Assembly (NCBI RefSeq): GCF_000711885.1
Contig: NZ_JONK01000026.1
Span: 1-64,000, forward strand
DNA length: 64,000 nt
From: Chromobacterium haemolyticum DSM 19808
GTDB taxonomy: Bacteria > Pseudomonadota > Gammaproteobacteria > Burkholderiales > Chromobacteriaceae
Direction: 5' to 3'
The translations under genes were made by a program, and so were the position numbers. The notes below the pieces were generated by a model. That model had not been told where the DNA came from, searched no databases, and was given only the letters and a program-made list of their open reading frames with translations. Of this stretch, positions 1 through 8,737 are shown one piece after another (positions within the stretch are counted from its first letter, which is position 1; every line of letters begins with the position of its first letter).

Positions 1-129
1 GGTACATTCCGATGCATTACTCACCCGTTCGCCACTCGTCAGCGGTGCAAGCACCCTGTTACCGTTCGACTTGCATGTGTAAAGCATGCCGCCAGCGTTC
101 AATCTGAGCCAGGATCAAACTCTTCAGTT
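1..129 (-). rRNA. rrs: 16S ribosomal RNA, 5' end (partial)
   Basis: The reverse complement contains the universal 16S start AGAGTTTGATCCTGGCTCAG followed by the V1 region and the stretch up to the conserved GAGTGGCGAACGGGTGAGTAA. Only the first ~130 nt of the gene lie in the window; it runs off the left edge. The mature 5' end is estimated from the GAACTGAAGAG stretch near 129 and may be off by a few bases. The V1 loop looks like that of Chromobacterium-type Neisseriales, which is inference by eye. Confidence 0.97.
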
Positions 130-245
130 CAATTCCAAGCAAATTTTCTGGCACGCAAGATCAAAGAAACATCGAGACATTTCTCGTCTTGCAGTGCAAG
201 TGTTTGGTCATCGACCGAGCACTTACACCTATCGGTTATTCGTTC

Positions 246-257
246 TGTTAAAGATCG
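246..257 (-). promoter_or_regulatory. rRNA leader boxA antitermination element
   Basis: On the minus strand the leader carries CGATCTTTAACA, matching the E. coli rrn boxA TGCTCTTTAACA in its last nine bases. It lies between the promoter at 311-339 and the 16S start, where NusB/NusE-dependent antitermination is normally nucleated. Confidence 0.7.
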
Positions 258-310
258 GTGCGGACCGCTGCGTTTCGTTTCCGTCGCTGCGTTGTCTGCT
301 GAGGAGGCGA

Positions 311-339
311 ACTATACGTCACGCCCCTAAACCCGTCAA
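311..339 (-). promoter_or_regulatory. sigma-70 promoter of the rRNA operon
   Basis: On the minus strand TTGACG (-35, 334-339) and TATAGT (-10, 311-316) are separated by exactly 17 nt. A T-rich stretch upstream could act as an UP element, and the sequence after the -10 is GC-rich, as in stringently controlled rRNA P1 promoters. It sits about 180 nt upstream of the 16S 5' end. Confidence 0.85.
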
Positions 340-415
340 CACCTTTCTACACAAAAAACCACCGCTTTCAGCTAAGTCATTGAATCTCAATAACACCGCC
401 AACAACTGCAAGCGC

Positions 416-1321
416 TCAGCCTGAGCCAAACCGGTCGGAACCCGGCGGCAGCGGCCTCACTTCCTGCAGCTTCTGGTAGTCAACATGATCGTTTTCTTCC
501 GCGTCGGTATAGATCAGATCGGCGAAAGCATGGTTCCAGCGGATGTCCTGATGCGAAAAGGTATGGCGCGCCACCATCGGTTGGACGGTAGTTTCGTCGA
601 TCCCGTTGATGGACAGAATCAGCTGCGCGCGAACAGCCGCCAACGATTCGGCGTCGTGCCCATATAAGGGACTCCCCTCCTCCAGCTTGTGCACCAACGT
701 CCAGCCGAGCACGAACATAGGATGCTCGTCTCGCACCAGCTCCAAGTCATGAAGCTTGCGGAAGCTCACGCCTTCTGCGCTGACTTCATGCTGCAACAAG
801 CGCAAGCGGGCGCTGGCGTCGATGATCACATTATTTCTGGCATTGGCCGCGCGCAGCATCAGCGCGGGTTTGCCGTCCAACAAGCGCACAACTGGACTAT
901 GGGTAAAAACGATACGCGCCCTGGGCCGCGAAAAGCGGGCGAAGGTGACGCCGGTGATCAGCGCGATGCTCATCATGCCAATGAAGATTTCCAGCATCGA
1001 AACCCAGTGGGCGTACAGGCTTTGCGGATGCATATCGCCATAGCCCACAGTGGCCAGCGTTTCGACACTAAAGAAGAAGGCGCCAAGGAAACCCGGCGGA
1101 TATTGATTAGCGATGCCGCCCGCCTTCGCCTGGTAGAGGCCGGCGAACAATAGATTCAGCGCGATGAAAGCAGCGGCGATGAAAAGATAGAAGCGCGGCC
1201 AGCTGATGGTCATGCAGAAATGGTAGAGGTCTTGCAGGGAGTGGCGGGGCACGCTGTGAAGATAGACGCTGCGGCCCCCTACCTCTACGCGCCGAGCCGG
1301 CTTGTTACCGCGGGAAGTCAT
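416..1321 (-). CDS. inward-rectifier-type potassium channel (KirBac-like)
   Basis: A 301-residue protein with the potassium-channel selectivity filter TVGYGDM at residues 91-97. The filter sits between two membrane helices (about 45-63 and 105-128). A cytoplasmic beta-sandwich domain (about 135-290) follows, with the RPRARIVFTHSPVV segment typical of bacterial inward rectifiers (KirBac family). Such proteins form tetrameric K+ channels in the inner membrane, gated by the C-terminal domain. The ATG at 1321 has no clear ribosome binding site. The gene stands alone between the rRNA leader and the flagellar cluster, and its physiological role is unknown. Confidence 0.9.
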   Translation of the reverse strand: MTSRGNKPARRVEVGGRSVYLHSVPRHSLQDLYHFCMTISWPRFYLFIAAAFIALNLLFAGLYQAKAGGIANQYPPGFLGAFFFSVETLATVGYGDMHPQSLYAHWVSMLEIFIGMMSIALITGVTFARFSRPRARIVFTHSPVVRLLDGKPALMLRAANARNNVIIDASARLRLLQHEVSAEGVSFRKLHDLELVRDEHPMFVLGWTLVHKLEEGSPLYGHDAESLAAVRAQLILSINGIDETTVQPMVARHTFSHQDIRWNHAFADLIYTDAEENDHVDYQKLQEVRPLPPGSDRFGSG

Positions 1322-1479
1322 GAATGGCCAACCCGTTCTTGAGGTGGGAATGGCTGATTGTGTGAAGATCGCGAACCGGAGTCAATGCCCCCGGCAATCG
1401 CCGGCGCCCTTGGAACGCGCGCTGTCCGCCGGGCATCGCCTCTATATATTGCCAAGCGCGGCGGACATGAAACGCTCCC

Positions 1480-2517
1480 CTAGCTCAGCGACAACAGGGA
1501 CACCACCCGGTAGCGGCTGACGCCGATCAGGGCCGGCACCAACTCATAGAAGTTGCGATATCCATCCGGCTGATTCAGACGGGCGTTGAAGTCGGAAACG
1601 AACTGGCTAGCCCAGCTCTGTTCATTCATATGCGACAACTGCTCGATGGAGTGTTGCGCCTCTGCGATCGCGCCATTGATGGCCGCGCGGGTTTGCTGTA
1701 GTTGGCCGATGGAGCGCACCACGCTTTGCAAAGCCTGACGCACTTGGGCGTGATCGTTTACCTTCCAGCGCTCCGGCTGAAAAGCCTCGGCCTCGGGCTG
1801 TAGTTTAAGCCGCTGCGGAATGCCGCCGGGGAAACGAATGCCCCCGCCGCGCACGGTCATGCGCTCGCTGAGCGCCTCCCATTGCGATTCCGGCACACTG
1901 AACGCCAGTTGCCCATCTTCATTCAGCTCAGCGCGCACGCCGCTGGCGGCGAGACCGCGATTGAAGCGACGCAGAATATCTTCTTCGCCGGACGCTCCGC
2001 CCACTTGCACCGACGCCGGTGCTACACCGGACTCTCCGGTGGAGAAGACCAGGGTTTCCGCTTGCCCGCCGGACAAGGCCGCTAGTTCCAAGCCTTTGAC
2101 GGTGAAGCTCTGGCGCGCGTCGGCGGCCAGATGGAAGCGCAACTGTCCGTCCAGGCTGCCGCCGCTAACGGTCTGGCGCTTGCGCCACTGTTCGTTGAGT
2201 TGCTCCAACTGGCGCTGCAAATCGCCTTGATTCAGCTGGCGCTGAGTCAGTTCGCGGCTGAGCCCGGACTTAACGCCTTCCAGCTGATCGATCAGACCAT
2301 CGACAAAGGACAATGCCTGCTGCGCCGAGGTCAGCTGCTCGTTGAGCTGAGCGCTATAGCGCCAACCCGAGGCCGGTGCGCCGCGCACTTGCGCGGCCGG
2401 TTGCGCCTGCGACGCGGGCGCGCGTTCAATCACGCTGGCGGCGGCAACCGCGCCGGCGTCCTTGCCCCAGCGTTTGCCGCTTTGTTTGACGTTGACGGAG
2501 GAAATCGGAGTGTTCAT
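1480..2517 (-). CDS. uncharacterised last gene of the flagellar cluster, coiled coil plus flagellin-IN-like segment
   Basis: I do not recognise this 345-residue protein. After a low-complexity N-terminus it has a heptad-rich region (about 60-115), a middle part resembling the flagellin hook-IN motif (FNRGLAASGVRAELNEDGQL, near 190-210), and a second helical stretch (about 265-310). There is no signal peptide or membrane helix. ATG 2517 is preferred (GAGAGCGG upstream); a TTG at 2532 overlaps the flgL stop and is the alternative. It follows flgL directly on the same strand, so it is probably co-transcribed with the hook genes. A filament, cap or hook-junction role, or a chaperone role, is possible but unproven. 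Confidence 0.65.
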   Translation of the reverse strand: MNTPISSVNVKQSGKRWGKDAGAVAAASVIERAPASQAQPAAQVRGAPASGWRYSAQLNEQLTSAQQALSFVDGLIDQLEGVKSGLSRELTQRQLNQGDLQRQLEQLNEQWRKRQTVSGGSLDGQLRFHLAADARQSFTVKGLELAALSGGQAETLVFSTGESGVAPASVQVGGASGEEDILRRFNRGLAASGVRAELNEDGQLAFSVPESQWEALSERMTVRGGGIRFPGGIPQRLKLQPEAEAFQPERWKVNDHAQVRQALQSVVRSIGQLQQTRAAINGAIAEAQHSIEQLSHMNEQSWASQFVSDFNARLNQPDGYRNFYELVPALIGVSRYRVVSLLSLS

Positions 2518-2528
2518 GCCGCTCTCGA

Positions 2529-3437
2529 TCAAATCACGTCAAACAAAGACAACTGGCTGACGCGGCCATAGGCTTTTTGGCTGGCTTGCAGCGCCATGGT
2601 GTAGCCGTTCATTTGAATGAAAGCGTCGGCGTAATCCAGGCTGCCCAACTTGGTCATGGTCTGTTTATTGGACAGGCTGACGTTATCGTGATTGAGCGCC
2701 AGCGTTTTCATGATGTTCTGCGTGCCGCCCAGTTGGGCGATCTTGCTGGAGATGCCTTCCAGCGCCTTGTCGCTGGCGTTCATCGCGCTGCGGATGTAAG
2801 CGGCGACGGTTGGATCCTTATTGTCCAGCGCGGGGTCTTCCAGCCGGCTTATGGTTTTGTCCAGCTGATTGAGGATGTCCGCCATGTTTTCCAGGGTGAC
2901 GTTAGAGGCTTGGGTAATGCCGTCGCCCACCACCACTTGCTGCTTATCCGTGTTGCCGGTAAAGCTGTAGCGGCTGCCCGCCGGCTTAGTCTCGTCGTAA
3001 GCGAGGGCCGCCACAGCCGGCTTGGAGCCGGAGAACATGTAGCGGCCTTCGGCATCCTTGGTATTAGCCGAGTAGAACAGGCTTTCGCGCAGGCTGCGCA
3101 GCGGCGTCGCCATCGCCTTGAGATCGTCCTCCGGCGGGTTGTTGGCGGCCGCGGTCAGCAGGTCCTTGGCGTCGCGGATGTCCAGGCTAATGCTATCCAG
3201 GATGGATTCGTTCTTGGACAGCGCGGAGCTGAGCGCGCCGATGTTTTGCTGATACTGGTCCAGCGCGGCTTCTTCACGCTGCAAGCGCAACAGGCGCACG
3301 CTGGCGATGGGGTCGTCCGACGGGGCCAGCAGCCGATCGCCGCTGGACATGCGCTGCAGCAACTCGGCCAGCGCGGAGTTGCTGGTCTGCATCGCCAATT
3401 GCATGGTGGACAGGTATTGATTGCTGGAAACGCGCAT
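2529..3437 (-). CDS. flgL: flagellar hook-filament junction protein FlgL (HAP3)
   Basis: A 302-residue protein with a flagellin-like N-terminus (MRVSSNQYLSTMQLAMQ) and a C-terminus ending in the amphipathic stretch QASQKAYGRVSQLSLFDVI, as in HAP3. FlgL is exported by the flagellar type III system and joins FlgK to the flagellin filament. Length is close to the usual ~317 residues. It follows flgK by 10 nt and ends at the start region of the unrecognised terminal gene. Confidence 0.96.
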   Translation of the reverse strand: MRVSSNQYLSTMQLAMQTSNSALAELLQRMSSGDRLLAPSDDPIASVRLLRLQREEAALDQYQQNIGALSSALSKNESILDSISLDIRDAKDLLTAAANNPPEDDLKAMATPLRSLRESLFYSANTKDAEGRYMFSGSKPAVAALAYDETKPAGSRYSFTGNTDKQQVVVGDGITQASNVTLENMADILNQLDKTISRLEDPALDNKDPTVAAYIRSAMNASDKALEGISSKIAQLGGTQNIMKTLALNHDNVSLSNKQTMTKLGSLDYADAFIQMNGYTMALQASQKAYGRVSQLSLFDVI

Positions 3438-3447
3438 GCTGTCTTCC

Positions 3448-4815
3448 TTACAAGATGGACAAGGTGCTTTCGAACAGCTGGTTCGCCACGCTGATCACCT
3501 TCATATTGGCCTGGTACATTTTCTGGAACTCCAGCAGGTTCATCGCCTCTTCATCGCGATTGACGCCGCTGGTATTGTGCCAACTCTTTTCCGCTTCGGC
3601 GCGGATCACCTTGGCGCTTTCCAGACCGGATTTGTTCTGTTTGCTGCTAACCGCCAACTTGCCCACCATTTGCGAGTAAGCGTCGCCAATGGTGACGGCG
3701 CCGACGCCGGGCATGGTGATCTTTTGCTGTTGCAGTCCGATCACCGCCAGCAGGTTGCTATTGTCGCCGGGCTTGGCCGGATCGCCGGAGAAGCCCAATT
3801 CGACGGAGGTGATGCCGCTGGTTTTCAAAATGCCGTTGACGCCGGAAGCGTCGTAGACGAATAGCGGCTTACCCGGTTGGCCGTTGCTGTCGTAGCCCAG
3901 CGCCAACTGGTCGTTGATGCGCTGAGCCACTTCGCTGGCCAGGGTTTTCACCTGGGCGCGCATCGGGCGCACCGTCTGCAGCTCGTATTGATTCAGCCCG
4001 CCCAGCTGGCCGCCGAGGCCGTCGCCGGCCAGGGTGTATTTGTCCTTGGCGAAGTTCAGCGTCAGCACTTGGCTGCCGTCCGGCTGGCTGGTATTGCTCA
4101 ACGTGGCCGCCTGGGTGTCCGCCACCAGCGGCAGGCCGCTCTTCAGGCTGACGTTTTTGCTGCCGTCCGGCTGCGACACCACCCGCACTTCCACCAGAGT
4201 CGACAGCGCATCGATCTGACGGTCGCGCTCATCCTCCAAGCCGGAGGTATTGGTACCGACGGCCTTGCCGGCCGCGATCTTGGCGTTGAGATCGGCGATA
4301 TTGGACGTTGAACTGTTGATCTGCGTGACCGTGGCGGAGCGTTGCTCAGCGATGGCGGCCAGTTGCGAGCCGAACACTTTATCCAGATTGTTGAAACGCT
4401 GAGCCAAGGCTTCGGCGCTTCGGATCACCGGGTCGCGCATCGCGTCGCCTGACAGGCTGGCGGCGCTGAGCGCCTGAAAAAACTGATCAAAGCCGGCGGA
4501 CAGGCTGCTGCCGTCGCGGCCCATCACCTGCTCCAACTGGCCGAAGTAAGGATTCTGCGCCACCAGCTCGCCCTGATTGGAAGCCGCCTGCCAAAGTTGC
4601 AGGTTCTTGAAATCGTCGTTGAAGCGGCGCACCGCGTTGACCACCACGCCGGAGCCGGCGCTGTATGGGTCGCCGCTGCCGGGCATCAGCGCGGTCAAGA
4701 CCACGCCCTGACGCGAGTAGCCCGGGGTCATCTGGTTGGCGATGTTCTGGCTGACGGCGTTCAGCGCGGCCTGGGAGGCGACGGCGCCGGTCAGCGCGTT
4801 GTCTATCATGCGCAT
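3448..4815 (-). CDS. flgK: flagellar hook-associated protein FlgK (HAP1)
   Basis: A 455-residue protein. The N-terminus MRMIDNALTGAVASQAALNAVSQ and the following IANQMTPGYSRQGV are the rod/hook family signature. The C-terminus (EEAMNLLEFQKMYQANMKVI, then VANQLFESTLSIL) is the conserved D0 helix. FlgK forms the first hook-filament junction layer. It is shorter than E. coli FlgK (547 residues); the missing length falls in the variable middle domains. It starts 8 nt after the flgJ stop. Confidence 0.96.
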   Translation of the reverse strand: MRMIDNALTGAVASQAALNAVSQNIANQMTPGYSRQGVVLTALMPGSGDPYSAGSGVVVNAVRRFNDDFKNLQLWQAASNQGELVAQNPYFGQLEQVMGRDGSSLSAGFDQFFQALSAASLSGDAMRDPVIRSAEALAQRFNNLDKVFGSQLAAIAEQRSATVTQINSSTSNIADLNAKIAAGKAVGTNTSGLEDERDRQIDALSTLVEVRVVSQPDGSKNVSLKSGLPLVADTQAATLSNTSQPDGSQVLTLNFAKDKYTLAGDGLGGQLGGLNQYELQTVRPMRAQVKTLASEVAQRINDQLALGYDSNGQPGKPLFVYDASGVNGILKTSGITSVELGFSGDPAKPGDNSNLLAVIGLQQQKITMPGVGAVTIGDAYSQMVGKLAVSSKQNKSGLESAKVIRAEAEKSWHNTSGVNRDEEAMNLLEFQKMYQANMKVISVANQLFESTLSIL

Positions 4816-4823
4816 GGCGGTTC

Positions 4824-5270
4824 TTACCTTTTATTCAGCGGCAGCAGGGGCGGAGCGAAAGCGGCCAGGCCCTGCGCGTCCGGCAGCGGGCCGGGGATCT
4901 GTTTATCGCTTGCGACCGGCGCGCCGCCGTTCTTAAGGTGAATATTGCCGCCCTGCTCCGGCAGCAGTTGCCGCAGGATGGCGTTGGCCACGCCGAACAC
5001 TCGCTGTTTAGCCAACTGGTCCGCCACCGCGCCGTCGGCGAAATCCATCATGTCGCCGTTGATGGAGTTGGCGAAGATGCTGTCTTCGCCGGCGATCTCG
5101 CGCGTGGTTTTGCGGATCTGCTTGAACATCTCGCGGACAAACTGGGCCTCGAATTGCTCCGCTGCGGCGCCGGCCTTGCGACGATATTCCGGCGAGGCCG
5201 GCTGCACCGCCGGCTCGTCCTTGGCGTCGGCCGGCATCGCCAGCGCGGCTTGTATTTTGTTGCTTTCCAT
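4824..5270 (-). CDS. flgJ: flagellar rod-capping protein FlgJ, single-domain form
   Basis: A 148-residue protein starting [13 protein letters not shown], whose ATG at 5270 shares its A with the flgI TGA stop. The core (AAAEQFEAQFVREMFKQIRKT, then DFADGAVADQLAKQRVFGVANAILRQL) is the FlgJ N-terminal rod-capping domain. Many beta- and gammaproteobacterial FlgJ proteins have about 300 residues with a C-terminal peptidoglycan hydrolase; that domain is absent here. The protein should cap the growing rod, with a separate lytic enzyme elsewhere opening the wall. A longer upstream reading exists but overlaps flgI and is rejected. Confidence 0.92.
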   Translation of the reverse strand: MESNKIQAALAMPADAKDEPAVQPASPEYRRKAGAAAEQFEAQFVREMFKQIRKTTREIAGEDSIFANSINGDMMDFADGAVADQLAKQRVFGVANAILRQLLPEQGGNIHLKNGGAPVASDKQIPGPLPDAQGLAAFAPPLLPLNKR

Positions 5271-6370
5271 CAGATCACCACCAGTTCGCCGTCGATTGCG
5301 CCGGCCTGATCCAGCGCTTGCAGTATCGCCATGATGTCGTCCGGCGTGGCGCCGGTGCTGTTCACGGTGTCGATGATGGCACGCAGGCTGGCGCCGGCCG
5401 GCCACTGGAACATGCGGCCGGAGCCTTGATCCACGTTGACGGTGGAGTTGGGCACGGTCGTGGTCTGGCCGTTGCTGAACGGTCCGGGCTGGCTGACGCT
5501 GGGGCTTTCCGAGATCACCACGCGCAGGCTGCCGTGGGACACCGCCGCCGGACGCACGGTGACGCCCTGGCTGATCACCACGGTGCCGGTACGCGAGTTG
5601 AACACCACTCGCGGCACTTCGCTGCCCACGCCGACGTTCACTCGTTCCAGCCGCGCGACGAAGGCGACGCGCTCGGTGGGATCCAGCGGCGCGCGCACCT
5701 GGATGGTGGTGGCGTTGCGCGTGCTGGCCACCCGGCCGAAGCTGGCGTTGATGGCCTTGACGATATTGGTGGCGGTTTCGAAATTAGGCCGGCGCAGGCT
5801 GAGACGCACGCTGTCGCCTTCTTCGAAATCGCTGGGAATTTCGCGTTCGATCGACGCGCCGTTGGGGACGCGGCCGGAGGTGGGCGTGTTGACGGTGACG
5901 CTGGAACCGCTCTTGCCCTGGGCGGACACGCCGCCCACCACCACATTGCCCTGGGCCAAGGCGTAGATTTCACCGTTGGCCGCCTTCAGTTGGGTCAGCA
6001 GCAAGGTGCCGCCGCGCAGGCTCTTGGCGTCGCCTAGCGAGGATACGGTGACGTCTATGGTCTGGCCGCGCCCATAGCCCGGCGGCAGGCTGGCGCTAAC
6101 CATCACCGCCGCCACGTTCTTGACCTTGGTATCGGTGCGTTCCGGCATTTTCAGGCCGAACTGCTTGAGCATATTGGCCACGGATTGGCCGGAGAATTTG
6201 ACCTGGGAGTTGTCGCCGGTGCCGTCCAGACCCACCACGATGCCGTAGCCGATCAACTGGTTTTCGCGGATGCCCTCCACCGTCACCAGATTGCGCAAGG
6301 GCTGCGCCGTCGCCAGCGTCGCCGTCAGCAGCAGCGTCCATCCCATTATTTGCTTGATAAAACCGTGCAT
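5270..6370 (-). CDS. flgI: flagellar P-ring protein FlgI
   Basis: A 366-residue periplasmic protein with a signal peptide ([23 protein letters not shown]). It has the family start [20 protein letters not shown] followed by VGLDGTGDN. It polymerises around the distal rod in the peptidoglycan layer. ATG 6370 is chosen because AGGGCGG precedes it; an upstream in-frame start at 6424 would place extra residues before the signal peptide. Length matches the usual 365. Its stop overlaps the flgJ start by one base. Confidence 0.96.
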   Translation of the reverse strand: MHGFIKQIMGWTLLLTATLATAQPLRNLVTVEGIRENQLIGYGIVVGLDGTGDNSQVKFSGQSVANMLKQFGLKMPERTDTKVKNVAAVMVSASLPPGYGRGQTIDVTVSSLGDAKSLRGGTLLLTQLKAANGEIYALAQGNVVVGGVSAQGKSGSSVTVNTPTSGRVPNGASIEREIPSDFEEGDSVRLSLRRPNFETATNIVKAINASFGRVASTRNATTIQVRAPLDPTERVAFVARLERVNVGVGSEVPRVVFNSRTGTVVISQGVTVRPAAVSHGSLRVVISESPSVSQPGPFSNGQTTTVPNSTVNVDQGSGRMFQWPAGASLRAIIDTVNSTGATPDDIMAILQALDQAGAIDGELVVI

Positions 6371-6489
6371 GATCCGCCCTGAATGATTCTGTGATTGCGC
6401 ATGCTCGCCCCAAGGGCCGCACACGCGAACGGCGGACGCCTGTCAGCGCCCGCCTGTTGTCCCGCCCGGGCTGCTCGCCGCCCCGCCAC

Positions 6490-7140
6490 TCAGAACGGCA
6501 TCAGCGGGCTGGCGAAGAACTTCATCAACCAGCCGGGCTCGTTGGCGTCCGACAAGGCTCCGCGCCCGGAATAGCCGATGCGGGCGTTGGCGATGCGCAG
6601 CGAGGACACGCGGTTGTCGGTGTCTATGTCTTCCACCCGCACATAGCCGGCCAGACGCAGGAATTCCTCGCCCTGGTTCAGCACCAGCTGCTTTTCGCCC
6701 TTCACTTCCAGCAGACCGTTGCCCAGCACCTTGTGCACGACTACGGTCAGCGCGCCGGACAACATGTTCTGCTGAGTAGAGGTGGAGGAGCCGTTGAAGT
6801 CGCGGCCGGCGTCCACGCCTACTTGCGCGCGGAAGGTGGTATTGCCCAGCAGCGACGGTGCGATGTTGGCACCGGATTTCTTGCCGAAGCTGGTGCCGGC
6901 CTTCTTGCTGGCCTGAGTGGTTTCTTCCAGCACCACGGTCAGCACGTCGCCGGGACGGAAAGCCCGGCTGTCCGAAGTCAGCGATTGCGCGCCCGCCACG
7001 GTAAACACGCCGCCGCCCTTGCCGCGCTGCGGCTGCTGCAGCAATTCCGGCAAGGCGAATTCCTGCGTGGTCCGCGGCGGGATCGGCTGCGCGCAGCCGG
7101 CCAGCAGCAGCGCGAACAAGCTCAGGGCCAGCAGCTTCAT
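6490..7140 (-). CDS. flgH: flagellar L-ring lipoprotein FlgH
   Basis: A 216-residue lipoprotein. The signal sequence MKLLALSLFALLLAGC ends in a lipobox with Cys16. Conserved FlgH segments follow (RPGDVLTVVLEETTQASKKA; GNGLLEVKGEKQLVLNQGEE; RVEDIDTDNRVSS). It forms the outer-membrane L ring. The start overlaps the flgG stop by 4 nt (ATGA), so the two are translationally coupled. About 120 nt separate it from flgI. Confidence 0.96.
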   Translation of the reverse strand: MKLLALSLFALLLAGCAQPIPPRTTQEFALPELLQQPQRGKGGGVFTVAGAQSLTSDSRAFRPGDVLTVVLEETTQASKKAGTSFGKKSGANIAPSLLGNTTFRAQVGVDAGRDFNGSSTSTQQNMLSGALTVVVHKVLGNGLLEVKGEKQLVLNQGEEFLRLAGYVRVEDIDTDNRVSSLRIANARIGYSGRGALSDANEPGWLMKFFASPLMPF

Positions 7141-7925
7141 CGGGCCGACTGCGCCAGGTACTGCATCATATTGTCGGCGGCGCTCAGCACCTTGGTGTTC
7201 ATCTCGTAAGTGCGCTGCGCGGCGATCATGTCCACCATTTCCTCCACCACCTGGACGTTGGAACCCTCCAGCGAACCCTGCTTGAGCTTGCCCAAGGAGC
7301 CGGAGCCCGGCGCGTCGGTGGTGGCTTCGCCACTGGCGGCGGTTTTCTGGAACAGGTTATCGCCCAGCGCCAACAGGCCGGCCGGATTGACGAAGCTGGC
7401 CAGTTCGATCTGACCAGCGGTTTCCAGCGTGCTGCCGCTACCGCGGGTGTAGCTGACGGCGCCGGTTTCGCTGATGGTCACCGAGGAGGCGTCGGCCGGG
7501 ATGGTGATGGACGGCTCCAGCGGCAGGCCCTGCGGGGTGACGATGGCGCCCTGGTCGTTGCGCTGCAGCTGGCCGGCGCGGGTGTAGCCGGTTTCGCCGT
7601 TGCTCATTTTCACTTGCAAAAAGCCCTGACCGACGATGGCCAGATCCAAGGACTGATTGGTTGTGGTCAGCGAGCCCGGGGTAAACACTTTTTGAGTGCC
7701 CACCAAGCGGGTGCCGTTACCCAGCTGCACGCCCAGCGGCGCGGTGTTGTCTTGGTCGGTCTTGCCGCCCGGCTGACGGTCCACTTGGTAGAACAGGTCT
7801 TCGAACACCATGCGGTCGCGCTTGAAGCCGACGGTGTTGACGTTGGCGAGGTTGTTGGCGATGGCGGTCAGACGCGCGTCCTGCGCCTGAATGCCGGTCT
7901 TGCTCACCCACATTGCTGGATTCAT
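7137..7925 (-). CDS. flgG: flagellar distal rod protein FlgG
   Basis: A 262-residue rod protein. It starts MNPAMWVSKTGIQAQDARLT, followed by AIANNLANVNTVGFKRDR, the axial-family signature. It ends with VVEEMVDMIAAQRTYEMNTK and a helical tail. It builds the distal rod through the P and L rings. Length matches E. coli FlgG (260). Located between flgF and flgH, as in most flg operons. Confidence 0.97.
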   Translation of the reverse strand: MNPAMWVSKTGIQAQDARLTAIANNLANVNTVGFKRDRMVFEDLFYQVDRQPGGKTDQDNTAPLGVQLGNGTRLVGTQKVFTPGSLTTTNQSLDLAIVGQGFLQVKMSNGETGYTRAGQLQRNDQGAIVTPQGLPLEPSITIPADASSVTISETGAVSYTRGSGSTLETAGQIELASFVNPAGLLALGDNLFQKTAASGEATTDAPGSGSLGKLKQGSLEGSNVQVVEEMVDMIAAQRTYEMNTKVLSAADNMMQYLAQSAR

Positions 7926-7989
7926 GTTTCGATTCCCCGATGGTTTGCCCCGTCGGCCTTGGCCGCGGCGCTGTTATTGGAATGCCGGA

Positions 7990-8721
7990 TCAGGCGCGCA
8001 CCAGGCGGTTGCCCGCCTCCACCATGTCGCTGGCGGAGTTGAACAAGCGCATCTGCATTTCAAAATTGCGGTTCAGCGTCATGGTGGCCACCATCTCCTC
8101 CACCGCGGACACATTGCTGCGCTCCAGATGCTCGCCCTGCACCTTGACGGTGTCGTCGGCGGCCAGCGCGCCACCCTGGCGGCTGACCACCAGGCCGTTG
8201 GCGTCCTTGGCGATGTCCTGCGGCAGCGGCTTGACCAGCTTGAGCTTGTCTATGGGCTGCATTTCGCTTTCGCCGGCGGCCAGTACCGAGATCACGCCGT
8301 CGCTGCCTATGTGCAACTTGACGTAGTCCGGCGGCAAGGTAATCTGCCCGCCGTCGCCCAGCACCGGATGGCCGTTGACGCTCAACTTGCCGTCCACATC
8401 CGCCACCATGGCGCCGGCGCGGGTGTAGGCCTCGTTGCCGTCCGGCCCCTGCACGGCGAAGAAACCGTCGCCCTTCACCGCCACGTCCAGATCGCGCCCC
8501 GTCTCCACCACCGCGCCGCTGCGCACATCCACCGCGTTGGCGCCGTTCTGGCTCAGGTGACGGGCGTCGTAGCCGTAGCCGGGCACGGTCTGACTGGTGC
8601 TGACGCCGATGTCGGCTCGGAAACCGCCGGTTTCGGCGTTGGCGATATTGTTGGCGTGAATCTGCTGCGCCTTGAGCATGCGGTCGGCGCCGCTCATCGC
8701 GGTGTAGATCAGTGCGTCCAT
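7990..8721 (-). CDS. flgF: flagellar proximal rod protein FlgF
   Basis: A 243-residue axial protein starting MDALIYTAMSGADRMLKAQQ with the HANNIANAETGGFRAD signature. The C-terminus VSAVEEMVATMTLNRNFEMQ precedes a final helix ending in NRLVRA. FlgF is one of the proximal rod subunits. The slightly shortened length (E. coli 251) is unremarkable. It is separated from flgE by 16 nt and from flgG by 64 nt. Confidence 0.95.
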   Translation of the reverse strand: MDALIYTAMSGADRMLKAQQIHANNIANAETGGFRADIGVSTSQTVPGYGYDARHLSQNGANAVDVRSGAVVETGRDLDVAVKGDGFFAVQGPDGNEAYTRAGAMVADVDGKLSVNGHPVLGDGGQITLPPDYVKLHIGSDGVISVLAAGESEMQPIDKLKLVKPLPQDIAKDANGLVVSRQGGALAADDTVKVQGEHLERSNVSAVEEMVATMTLNRNFEMQMRLFNSASDMVEAGNRLVRA

Positions 8722-8737
8722 TTACTCTTGCTCCGCC

